This document shows, in pieces, positions 1 through 5,468 of a DNA stretch of 11,511 bases; position 1 is the first letter of the stretch, and each line of letters starts with the position of its first letter. The notes below the pieces were generated by a model. The model was not told where the DNA came from, ran no database searches, and was given only the letters and a program-made list of their open reading frames with translations. Origin of the DNA: Treponema sp. GTDB lineage: Bacteria > Spirochaetota > Spirochaetia > Treponematales > Breznakiellaceae. The translations under genes and the position numbers were made by a program. The stretch lies in assembly GCA_031261385.1 (NCBI GenBank), contig JAISJS010000388.1:1-11511 (forward strand), given 5' to 3'.

Positions 1-173
1 AGCAGCGGTTTCTTGAAAACCATAAGGATGAGATTAACGCGCAGAGACGGGAACGATACGCTGAACGCAAAGATGAAAACCGGTGTCCGCGATGCGGGAA
101 AAAATTACGGTCAAAGAAATACATTTTGTGCAAAGACTGTCTCAGCAAAGCAAGGGACTATAACCAAAAATAA
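1..173 (+). CDS. C-terminal fragment of a small zinc-ribbon protein (5' end outside window)
   Basis: The frame starting at base 3 is open from the left edge and stops with TAA at 171-173, giving 56 visible residues; the start lies outside the window. The fragment has a strongly charged stretch rich in Arg, Glu and Lys (about residues 10-25, including RRERYAERK) followed by two cysteine pairs, CPRC (28-31) and CKDC (43-46), spaced like a four-cysteine zinc ribbon. It ends just after the second pair. I recognise this only as the short 'RRERYAERK + CxxC...CxxC' type seen in many uncharacterised bacterial and mobile-element proteins; zinc binding and nucleic-acid binding are inferences. It converges on nifU with a 149-nt gap holding two hairpins. 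A different frame here (13-231) is also open, but it lacks such a motif. Confidence 0.62.
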   Translation, partial: QRFLENHKDEINAQRRERYAERKDENRCPRCGKKLRSKKYILCKDCLSKARDYNQK

Positions 174-214
174 AAATTATGGGAATCTGAGCTTGAATCG
201 GACTTTAGTCCACC

Positions 215-246
215 GCATTTGCGTAGTCTAAAGACTGAGCAAATGC
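215..246. terminator. Inverted repeat between convergent genes
   Basis: GCATTTGC (215-222) is the exact reverse complement of GCAAATGC (239-246). Inside it AGTCT/AGACT pair around a 2-nt AA loop, and the two bases linking the stems give one mismatch and one G-T wobble, so the whole is about a 15-bp imperfect hairpin. It lies 41 nt past the stop of the zinc-ribbon gene. No T-run follows on either strand, so its role as terminator is inferred from its position. Confidence 0.45.
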
Positions 247-248
247 AG

Positions 249-285
249 GGGCGCCGTAAAAACTAACCGGGTTTTAGAGGCGCCC
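249..285. terminator. GC-rich hairpin, likely bidirectional terminator
   Basis: GGGCGCC (249-255) pairs with GGCGCCC (279-285). An inner AAAAC/GTTTT pairing extends the stem. It lies between two convergent genes, 37 nt beyond the nifU stop on the minus strand. The plus-strand 3' side (TTATCCCTTT) is only weakly T-rich and the minus strand has no T-run, so termination is plausible but not certain. Confidence 0.5.
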
Positions 286-322
286 TTATCCCTTTCTGCG
301 GTTAAAATCCTGAGTTTTCCGC

Positions 323-916
323 TCACATCCCGTAAATATGGGCAAACTCGTGGAGCAGTTCCAGGGCCTTGTCCTTACAGCCGCCGCAGACCGTGCCGAT
401 CTTGGTGGCCTGCTGCAGGTCCTCCCAAGTGCGGGCGCCGTTATGAAAGGCGTTTTCGATGTCCTTGTCGGTGATTCCAAGACAATGGCAGATTTCGGTG
501 GCAGCCTCTTTGAGCATACCGGCCCTGCCTGTTTTGGCAAGGTAGTCGTCAATCGCGGTACGCAGGGCCTTGTCACCCAAAACCGAACAGTGGATCTTGT
601 AATCGGGCAGGCCCCCGAGTTTTTCCACGAGGTCCTCGGGCCGTACATTGTACGCATCCCGTATGTTCATCCCCTTGATGATTTCGGAAAGCATACTTGT
701 TGAAGCGATGGCGCTGGCGCAGCCGTAGGTCTTCCACCGTACATCGGTGATAATATCATCTTTAATTTTGAGCAGCATCAGCATTTGATCGCCGCATTTG
801 ATATTTCCCGTCTGTCCGCGGCCGTCGGCGGGAAAAACCGATTCATCTTCCATAAGCACATTACGGGGATTGGTAAAATGATCTTTTACTGTATCTGAAT
901 AAAGCCAATCTGACAT
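323..916 (-). CDS. nifU: NifU-like Fe-S cluster assembly scaffold (IscU domain + BFD-like [2Fe-2S] domain)
   Basis: This 197-residue protein is a scaffold on which Fe-S clusters are built in the cytoplasm before transfer to target proteins. Residues 1 to about 125 form an IscU/NifU-N domain with the three conserved cluster cysteines: Cys41 (in CGD, with Asp43), Cys66 (YGCASAIAS) and Cys110 (KIHCSVLG). Residues about 138-185 form a bacterioferritin-associated-ferredoxin-like domain with CxC (143, 145) and CxxC (177, 180), expected to hold a permanent [2Fe-2S] cluster. The C-terminal Nfu domain of classical nitrogen-fixation NifU is absent. The ATG (914-916) has GGAG 5 nt upstream. It follows nifS on the same strand after an 83-nt spacer. 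No nif structural genes are visible, so a housekeeping role is likelier than nitrogenase maturation. Confidence 0.93.
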   Translation of the reverse strand: MSDWLYSDTVKDHFTNPRNVLMEDESVFPADGRGQTGNIKCGDQMLMLLKIKDDIITDVRWKTYGCASAIASTSMLSEIIKGMNIRDAYNVRPEDLVEKLGGLPDYKIHCSVLGDKALRTAIDDYLAKTGRAGMLKEAATEICHCLGITDKDIENAFHNGARTWEDLQQATKIGTVCGGCKDKALELLHEFAHIYGM

Positions 917-921
917 AACAA

Positions 922-925
922 CTCC
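922..925 (-). promoter_or_regulatory. Ribosome binding site of nifU, one of three TAGGAGT copies
   Basis: GGAG lies 5 nt before the nifU ATG. The surrounding 10-mer AACTCCTAAT (plus-strand reading, 920-929) recurs exactly at 991-1000 and with one change at 981-990, so the RBS motif occurs three times in the nifS-nifU spacer. Only the copy nearest to nifU is correctly placed to start it. Confidence 0.7.
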
Positions 926-931
926 TAATTA

Positions 932-949
932 GCGCGGTGAAGACCGCGC
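932..949 (-). other. Perfect hairpin in nifS-nifU spacer (nifU-proximal)
   Basis: In the mRNA sense GCGCGGT pairs with ACCGCGC around a CTTC loop: 7 bp, no mismatch, almost all GC. It lies 16 nt before the nifU start, just beyond the RBS. It could stop exonucleases, favour processing or modulate nifU translation; no T-run follows, so it is not a typical terminator. Confidence 0.6.
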
Positions 950-961
950 AGTCAAATCGAA

Positions 962-978
962 GCTGACCACAGGTCAGC
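962..978 (-). other. Perfect hairpin in nifS-nifU spacer (nifS-proximal)
   Basis: GCTGACC and GGTCAGC pair around a 3-nt TGT loop, 21 nt after the nifS stop in the mRNA sense. Together with the neighbouring hairpin it makes a tandem stem-loop pair between two co-transcribed genes whose products are needed in different amounts. The AGGAGTTTT before it has no T-run after it, so termination is unlikely. Confidence 0.6.
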
Positions 979-999
979 AAAACTCCTATTAACTCCTAA

Positions 1000-2184
1000 T
1001 CAACTGGTTAAGGTTGACATGGACCTGAGACGCGCGATGATGGGCGGTACGGTTTCAATGATGTATTCAACATCGTCGTTTGTTATCCCCCATCCCAAAC
1101 TGAAACGGATCGAACCGTGGGCCAATTCCGCCTCCACCCCGGTTGCCATGAGCACATGGGAAGGTTCAAGGCTGCCCGAGGCGCAGGCGGAACCGGTGGA
1201 CGCTTCAATACCCATGATATCCATCGAAAGAAGTATCGCCTCCCCTTCCGCGCCGGGAAACGAAACATTTAACGTATTGGGAAGGGTATCGACAGGATGC
1301 CCGTTGATTTTGATATTGGGTATCGCGGAAAGGAGGCCTTCCCGGAGCCGGTCACGCAGGGCCGAAAGCTCCCTGCCGTATTCCTCCACTTCGCCCACGG
1401 CGATTTCCGCGGCCTTCCCAAAGCCAAGGATTCCGAGGTTATTATACGTTCCCGCACGGAACCCGTCTTCCTGGTGGCCGCCGTGAATAAGCGGGTACAG
1501 AGGGGCGCCCTTGCGGAAATACAGGGCTCCAATTCCCTTGGGCCCGTAGATTTTATGGGCCGACATGGTAAGGTAATCGACGCCTAAATCTTCAACGTTG
1601 ACCGGAACTTTCCCGACGGCCTGCACCGCATCGGTGTGCATCCATGCCCCCGCCGCTTTTACCAGGCGGGAGATTTCTTTTATATCCTGAATCGTGCCAA
1701 TTTCGTTATTGGCCATCATCACCGAAACAAACAGGGTCTTTTCGCTTAACGCGTTTTTAAGGTCGGCAATTCTGATTTTTCCGTATTCATCCACCGGAAG
1801 AAACGTCACCTTGAAACCGAGGCTTTTAAGGTAACTGGCAGAATTGAGCACGCATGGATGTTCAACGGCGGTGGTGATAAACTCATTCCGCCCATCTTTT
1901 AAGGGAGTTCCATTCTGATCCGAAGCCAGGCGGCGCATGGTCTGGAACACGGTATTGTTTGATTCTGACCCGCCGGACGTAAAAATGATGCATTCAGACG
2001 GAGCGCCAAGCAGTTTCCCCACGGCGCGGCGGCTTTCTTCCACCCGCGCATGGGCAAGCCGGCCGTCGGCGTGCATGCTGGAGGCATTTCCGTAGATATC
2101 CAAATCCGCTATCATGGCGGCCTTTACCGCAGGTTTAATAGGGGTAGTCGCGTTATAATCAACATATACTCGCCGTTCTGCCAT
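1000..2184 (-). CDS. nifS: Cysteine desulfurase, NifS/IscS family (group I)
   Basis: This PLP enzyme converts L-cysteine to L-alanine and carries the sulfur as a persulfide for delivery to the NifU scaffold encoded just downstream. With the start chosen here it has 394 residues, the usual family length. It opens with YVDYNATTP. Further landmarks are VEHPCVL (His109, stacks on PLP), HTDAVQ (Asp185, Gln188), SAHKIYGPKG with the Schiff-base lysine Lys211, and the mobile catalytic loop SACASGSLEPSHVL with Cys334. The long loop marks group I. The start is the ATG at 2182-2184, because GGAG (2191-2194) lies 6 nt before it. An in-frame GTG at 2194-2196 would add four residues but overlaps this RBS. 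A strong promoter sits directly upstream, so nifS is probably the first gene of a nifS-nifU operon. Confidence 0.95.
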   Translation of the reverse strand: MAERRVYVDYNATTPIKPAVKAAMIADLDIYGNASSMHADGRLAHARVEESRRAVGKLLGAPSECIIFTSGGSESNNTVFQTMRRLASDQNGTPLKDGRNEFITTAVEHPCVLNSASYLKSLGFKVTFLPVDEYGKIRIADLKNALSEKTLFVSVMMANNEIGTIQDIKEISRLVKAAGAWMHTDAVQAVGKVPVNVEDLGVDYLTMSAHKIYGPKGIGALYFRKGAPLYPLIHGGHQEDGFRAGTYNNLGILGFGKAAEIAVGEVEEYGRELSALRDRLREGLLSAIPNIKINGHPVDTLPNTLNVSFPGAEGEAILLSMDIMGIEASTGSACASGSLEPSHVLMATGVEAELAHGSIRFSLGWGITNDDVEYIIETVPPIIARLRSMSTLTS

Positions 2185-2203
2185 ATTTATCTCCACTATT
2201 TAT

Positions 2204-2232
2204 ATTATACTATTTTTGTCAGAAAAAATCAA
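2204..2232 (-). promoter_or_regulatory. Sigma-70-type promoter of nifS-nifU (proximal)
   Basis: On the minus strand TTGATT (-35, positions 2227-2232) is separated by exactly 17 nt from TATAAT (-10, positions 2204-2209). The predicted start is near 2197, giving a leader of only about 13 nt with the RBS inside it. Such a short leader leaves no room for a riboswitch. Confidence 0.75.
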
Positions 2233-2251
2233 TTCCTACTTTACCCATAAG

Positions 2252-2257
2252 TATAAT
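2252..2257 (+). promoter_or_regulatory. Possible -10 box toward the phosphohexomutase gene
   Basis: A perfect TATAAT reads rightward, but the region 16-18 nt upstream (around TCAATT) is a poor -35 and there is no TGn extension. If used, transcription would start near 2264 and give a leader of about 70 nt to the ATG at 2334. It overlaps the distal leftward -10, so the two directions would compete. Confidence 0.3.
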
Positions 2258-2261
2258 AAGC

Positions 2262-2275
2262 GACATTAAAATGTC
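2262..2275. promoter_or_regulatory. Perfect palindrome, candidate operator in divergent promoter region
   Basis: GACATT-AA-AATGTC is a perfect 6+2+6 dyad. It covers the -35 of the distal leftward promoter and the expected start site of the rightward one. This is a typical position for a repressor site shared by divergent genes, but no regulator is visible in the window and chance cannot be excluded in AT-rich DNA. Confidence 0.35.
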
Positions 2276-2319
2276 AATTGCATTTCTTATCAAGTCTAGC
2301 AAAAGATACCGGTACAGGA

Positions 2320-2325
2320 TATACT
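2320..2325 (+). promoter_or_regulatory. -10-like box 8 nt before the phosphohexomutase start
   Basis: TATACT is followed by 8 nt and then the ATG at 2334, so a transcript from it would have almost no leader. The best -35 candidate at 17 nt (TAGCAA) matches consensus at only three of six positions, which weakens the call. It is listed because the same arrangement recurs at three other starts in the window. Confidence 0.35.
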
Positions 2326-2333
2326 ACTTTCCC

Positions 2334-4250
2334 ATGCTTTTTAAAGATGAAAAACCCGAAATTCGGGAAAAAATACTGGATAAAGCCCTTAACGGGATGA
2401 TACTTTCCGCATCCGGCTGGCGGGGGATTTTTGCCGAAAGCGGTGACGGAGAGGATACCACTGAATCCGTTTCTGACGCCCATCTTTTAATCGCAGCGGG
2501 AGCGGCGGCGGTTTTTGCGGCATATTTAAAAGAAACTTCTCCCGGACCGGCGCCGCTTGCCATCGTCGGGACCGATACCCGGCCCACGGGAAAAGCAATT
2601 GCCGATGTGGTAATACGCGTCCTCCTGTCCTCAGGCTGTACGGTCCGCTTTGTTTCGGTTTCCGCATCTCCTGAGATAATGGCCTATGCCCGCAGTTTTA
2701 CACTGGCGGAAGTCGCCGGTTCAGGTGTTGCGGAGGATGAAGCGCGGGGGGCGTCCACTACGGGCTTTATCTACATTTCGGCAAGCCACAACCCTGCAGG
2801 CTATAACGGATTTAAATTCGGCCTTACCGACGGCGGGGTTCTTCCGGCGGAAGAAACGGCAAAAATTATCGAAAAATTCCGTGCCCGTATGGCTTCCCCT
2901 GCCCGTATCGCGGAGATTTCAAGTTTGATTGAAACAGCCGATCCTGAAAAAGCCAAAAAAGTATACGAGAATTCTGCGGCGGTAAAAACCGAAGCGCTTT
3001 CCGCTTATTTTGATTTTACCGCCGCGGTGGTGTACGGCAGTAACGCCGGTGTACGTGACGCGATCCGTTCCGGCCTTACACAAAAAAAACTGGGAATTGC
3101 CGCCGACTTTAACGGTTCCGCCCGCACCCTTTCCATTGACCGGAAATTCTTTTCCGGTTTGGGGATTTCTTTGCGCGCCATCAATGACCGCTCCGGTGAG
3201 ATTGCCCACCGCATTGTTCCCGAAGGCGATTCTCTTGAACCCTGCCGCATCTTTCTTGAAAAGCTCCACGCTGAGGATCCTTCTTTTTTACTTGGATACG
3301 TGCCTGACTGTGACGGCGACCGCGGAAATTTGGTTGTGTGGGACGAAGGAGAAAAACGGGGACGAAGCCTTGAAGCCCAGGAAGTTTTTGCCCTTGCCTG
3401 TATGGCAGAACTTGCCCACCTCGTTTGGACCGGGGAGCTTGCCTATGACAACAAAGGCAACGCCCTTACCAAAGCGGCCATCGCGGTAAATGATCCTACC
3501 TCGATGCGCATAGACCGGATCGCCCGGGCCTTTGACGTTTCGGTTTTCCGCGCCGAAGTGGGTGAAGCAAATGTCGTCGGCCTTGCCCGTAAACTCAGGG
3601 AAAAGGGGTATACCGTACGCATCCTTGGAGAGGGATCGGCAGGCGGAACGATCACCCACCCTTCCGCCGTACGCGACCCGCTGGATACGGTGTTTGCACT
3701 GGTCAAATTATTAACGATACGGAGTGTCGATGGCCGCCGCGGCCTCTTTGAACTGTGGTGCGATCTTTCCGGCCAGGCGGAAATCTACCATCCCGATTTT
3801 ACTCTTTCAGATATTATTGCCAGCCTCCCCGCCTTTGTCACTACCGGCGCCTATTCTCCCGAAGCCCTGCTTCAGATTAAAAGCGCCGATCACGGCGCCT
3901 TAAAAAACCGCTATCAGGAAATATTCCTCCGGGATTGGGAAGAACGCAAAGACAGGATAAAATCCCATTACGAGGTAACGGGCTGGGAAGCTGCCGCCTA
4001 TAACGGCGCCGAAGAACGGCGGGGTATTACCCGTTTTGGCGACGCCGGCCGCGGCGGGCTCAAAATAAATTTTTTAAAAAATTCCGGGTATCCGGCGGCG
4101 TCAATATGGATGCGGGGGTCCGCCACCGAGCCGGTGTTCCGTATCATGGCGGACGCGGAAGGTTCCGATAAACGTATCGAAAAAGACTTAATAGAATGGC
4201 AGCGCCGTATGGTTGTGGAAGCTGATGATTCAATCAATTTTATTGATTGA
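2334..4250 (+). CDS. Phosphohexomutase (phosphoglucomutase/phosphomannomutase family)
   Basis: The enzyme moves a phosphate between C1 and C6 of a hexose through a phosphoserine intermediate, linking glycolysis to sugar-nucleotide synthesis; the substrate (glucose or mannose) cannot be fixed from motifs. All four family sites are present in this 638-residue protein: active serine Ser151 in SASHNP, metal loop DCDGDR (325-330), sugar-specificity loop GEGSAGG (432-438) and phosphate-binding loop RGSATEP (594-600). It is longer than the usual 450-580 residues, with extra sequence between domains. An in-frame ATG at 2271 would add 21 residues, but these use codons rare in the rest of the gene (AGA, AGG, ATA), resemble no family N-terminus and lack an RBS. 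At 2334 the only Shine-Dalgarno-like AGGA is 14 nt away, while TATACT ends 8 nt before the ATG. Confidence 0.9.
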   Translation: MLFKDEKPEIREKILDKALNGMILSASGWRGIFAESGDGEDTTESVSDAHLLIAAGAAAVFAAYLKETSPGPAPLAIVGTDTRPTGKAIADVVIRVLLSSGCTVRFVSVSASPEIMAYARSFTLAEVAGSGVAEDEARGASTTGFIYISASHNPAGYNGFKFGLTDGGVLPAEETAKIIEKFRARMASPARIAEISSLIETADPEKAKKVYENSAAVKTEALSAYFDFTAAVVYGSNAGVRDAIRSGLTQKKLGIAADFNGSARTLSIDRKFFSGLGISLRAINDRSGEIAHRIVPEGDSLEPCRIFLEKLHAEDPSFLLGYVPDCDGDRGNLVVWDEGEKRGRSLEAQEVFALACMAELAHLVWTGELAYDNKGNALTKAAIAVNDPTSMRIDRIARAFDVSVFRAEVGEANVVGLARKLREKGYTVRILGEGSAGGTITHPSAVRDPLDTVFALVKLLTIRSVDGRRGLFELWCDLSGQAEIYHPDFTLSDIIASLPAFVTTGAYSPEALLQIKSADHGALKNRYQEIFLRDWEERKDRIKSHYEVTGWEAAAYNGAEERRGITRFGDAGRGGLKINFLKNSGYPAASIWMRGSATEPVFRIMADAEGSDKRIEKDLIEWQRRMVVEADDSINFID

Positions 4251-4255
4251 ATCAT
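4225..4255 (+). terminator. Perfect 14-bp hairpin overlapping the phosphohexomutase stop
   Basis: The 14 nt at 4225-4238 are the exact reverse complement of 4242-4255, with a TTT loop. The AT-rich stem includes the last codons and the TGA stop (4248-4250). No T-run follows, but a second perfect hairpin starts 4 nt later. Confidence 0.6.
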
Positions 4256-4258
4256 TAA

Positions 4259-4284
4259 GGAGAACACGGGGATCCGTGTTCTCC
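4259..4284 (+). terminator. Second perfect hairpin after the phosphohexomutase
   Basis: GGAGAACACGG (4259-4269) pairs perfectly with CCGTGTTCTCC (4274-4284) around a GGAT loop: 11 bp, GC-rich. There is no T-run, so this resembles a U-less terminator, or a transcript-stabilising element between the mutase and the PUR gene. The stem shares the ACGG/GGAG vocabulary of the repeat at 4794-4896. Confidence 0.6.
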
Positions 4285-4316
4285 ACACATTGGCAGTAAT
4301 AGCTAAGTAATGGATA

Positions 4317-4322
4317 AAGGAG
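4317..4322 (+). promoter_or_regulatory. Ribosome binding site that decides the GTG start of the PUR gene
   Basis: AAGGAG is 6 nt upstream of GTG (4329-4331). A nearby ATG (4310) is in another frame that stops early, so the GTG start is well supported. Confidence 0.75.
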
Positions 4323-4328
4323 CGGAAC

Positions 4329-4790
4329 GTGGGTATACGGGGCGAGATTTTTTCAACAAAGGTGTTGCTGCAAAACAGGACGTATTTTTTCAATGTCAAA
4401 GAAAACCGCATGGGGGATCTGTACCTCAATGTTGTTGAAAGCAAAAACCAGATCACAGGCGGTTTTGAACGGCAGTCGATTATTCTTTTTGCCGATGACC
4501 TGGGCGAATTTTTAAAAGGTTTTGATGAATCCCTGCGGGTCCTGGAAAAAGCCGTCAAAGAAAAACGTAAAACCGGTGAAACGCGCAGTGAAGGCCGCAG
4601 TAAGCCAAGGGAAAACGGTCCTTCCCCGGCCGCAGGAAAAGGCCGGTGGAAAAAACGTGAAGCCGCGCCTTCCGCTGCACAGGGCAGTACCGTAAAACGC
4701 GGCGGCGCTTCACATCAGGGTAAGAGCGAAGGCAGGGATGACTACGGAAAATCCGGCAAGCGTGTTGTGGTACGGAAACACAAAGAGTAA
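4329..4790 (+). CDS. PUR-alpha domain nucleic-acid-binding protein (DUF3276 family)
   Basis: Residues about 4-74 form one PUR repeat: GEIFSTKVLL, an aromatic RTYFFNVKEN strand, LYLNVVESK and a helical FADDLGEFLKGF segment. This family (DUF3276) occurs mainly in spirochaetes and Bacteroidetes; the Borrelia member BpuR binds DNA and RNA, so a similar regulatory role is inferred. PUR repeats usually pair, so a single-repeat protein is expected to dimerise. Residues 76-153 are a long, low-complexity, strongly basic tail, rich in Lys, Arg, Gly, Ser and Pro, with clusters KGRWKKR (104-110) and KRVVVRKHK (144-152). This is probably disordered and strengthens nucleic-acid binding. The start is GTG, justified by AAGGAG 6 nt upstream. 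It follows the mutase after 78 nt containing two hairpins, so it may have separate or attenuated expression. Confidence 0.85.
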   Translation: MGIRGEIFSTKVLLQNRTYFFNVKENRMGDLYLNVVESKNQITGGFERQSIILFADDLGEFLKGFDESLRVLEKAVKEKRKTGETRSEGRSKPRENGPSPAAGKGRWKKREAAPSAAQGSTVKRGGASHQGKSEGRDDYGKSGKRVVVRKHKE

Positions 4791-4793
4791 AAA

Positions 4794-4896
4794 ATCAACC
4801 GCAGAGATCACGGAGGGGAACCGCAGAGGACGCAGAGTGAAGAAATACATCTTAAATTCGAGGCTCTGTGTTTTCTCTGTGTGCTCCGCGGTTGAT
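4794..4896. repeat. Inverted, internally repeated intergenic element (MITE/REP-like)
   Basis: The ends ATCAACCGC (4794-4802) and GCGGTTGAT (4888-4896) are perfect 9-bp inverted repeats. The left arm carries two related 17-mers, CCGCAGAGATCACGGAG (4799-4815) and CCGCAGAGGACGCAGAG (4831-4847); the right arm carries complementary CTCTGTG and CTCCGCGG blocks. I recall similar CCGCAGAG/CTCTGTG intergenic repeats from many unrelated environmental genomes, but cannot search. It fills the convergent gap between the PUR gene and rnhB. On the minus strand it ends in GCGGTTGATTTTTT, so it can also act as the terminator of the rnhB operon. An overlapping open frame (4738-4929) is simply readthrough of the repeat. 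Confidence 0.7.
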
Positions 4897-4901
4897 CTTC
4901 T

Positions 4902-5468
4902 TTATTTCACCCTGAAAGTCACCCGCTGAATCGGCGAAGGGCCGTATTTGAGGACTGCTTCGCGGTGGGCTTTGGTGGGGTAGCCTTTATGCTGTTCATA
5001 GCCGTATTCAGGGTACAGCCAGGAATAGCACCGCATCATACAGTCACGGGCGGTTTTTGCAAGAATTGAAGCTGCCATAACCTCGGGAACCCGGGCGTCG
5101 GCTTTGACCATGGGAGTACAGGCGATGGGAATGTCCGGGGAAAAAAGGCCGTCGACAATAGCGGCAAGGCCTTCTTTAACCGCTTCTGCAGGATAGCGTA
5201 TAGTCAAATCTTCAAAAGCCCGCTGCATTGCAAGCAGGCTTGCCTGCAGTATATTGATGGTGTCTATTTCGGCAGGCGATGCCCAGCCTATGCCCCAGGC
5301 CGCCGCCTGTGTGCAGATTATGCTGCGTGCATGTTCCCTTTTTGCTGCAGTGAGTTTTTTTGAATCGTTCAGTATTTCACGCGGAAAAGAAACCGGCAGT
5401 ATAACGGCGGCGGCGCAGACGGGACCGGCAAGAGGTCCCCTGCCCGCTTCATCCAATCCACAAATCAT
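4902..5468 (-). CDS. rnhB: Ribonuclease HII
   Basis: RNase HII cleaves the RNA strand of RNA:DNA hybrids and starts removal of ribonucleotides misincorporated into DNA. The 188-residue protein has the diagnostic DEAGRG start motif (Asp6, Glu7), DSKKL (35-39), Asp106 in VDG, Asp124 in KADARVPE, and the AASILAK helix (132-138); the DEDD metal-binding set is complete. It ends with the usual GYPTKAH and YGPSPIQRVTF region. Its ATG overlaps the stop of the upstream beta-helix gene (shared ATGA, 5465-5468), so it is probably translated by coupling; no good RBS is visible. It is the last gene of the minus-strand run, followed by the repeat-like hairpin with a T-run. Confidence 0.95.
   Translation of the reverse strand: MICGLDEAGRGPLAGPVCAAAVILPVSFPREILNDSKKLTAAKREHARSIICTQAAAWGIGWASPAEIDTINILQASLLAMQRAFEDLTIRYPAEAVKEGLAAIVDGLFSPDIPIACTPMVKADARVPEVMAASILAKTARDCMMRCYSWLYPEYGYEQHKGYPTKAHREAVLKYGPSPIQRVTFRVK

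Larger units (their letters stand above)
2250..2277 (-). promoter_or_regulatory. Possible second, distal promoter of nifS
   Basis: On the minus strand TTGACA (2272-2277) stands 16 nt from TATACT (2250-2255). The consensus -35 overlaps the palindrome at 2262-2275. It would start a transcript near 2243 that runs through the proximal promoter into nifS. Confidence 0.5.

Noticed and set aside
13..231. 72-residue open frame at the left edge
   Set aside because: It overlaps the frame beginning at base 3, whose product has CxxC pairs and a charged helix; the 72-residue translation has no recognisable features or RBS and runs into the 215-246 hairpin.
323..2184. Nitrogen-fixation gene cluster
   Set aside because: nifS and nifU names reflect family; no nitrogenase structural or cofactor genes are in the window, and these proteins serve general Fe-S assembly in many anaerobes.
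2185..2196. GTG start adding four residues to NifS
   Set aside because: The GTG is part of the GTGGAG ribosome binding site; the ATG at 2184 has ideal spacing and the family N-terminus.
2271..2333. Upstream ATG adding 21 residues to the phosphohexomutase
   Set aside because: No RBS, codons AGA/AGG/ATA unlike the rest of the gene, and the peptide resembles no family N-terminus. It is not excluded experimentally.
4738..4929. 63-residue open frame across the inverted repeat
   Set aside because: It begins inside the PUR gene in another frame and translates the repeat element; no RBS.
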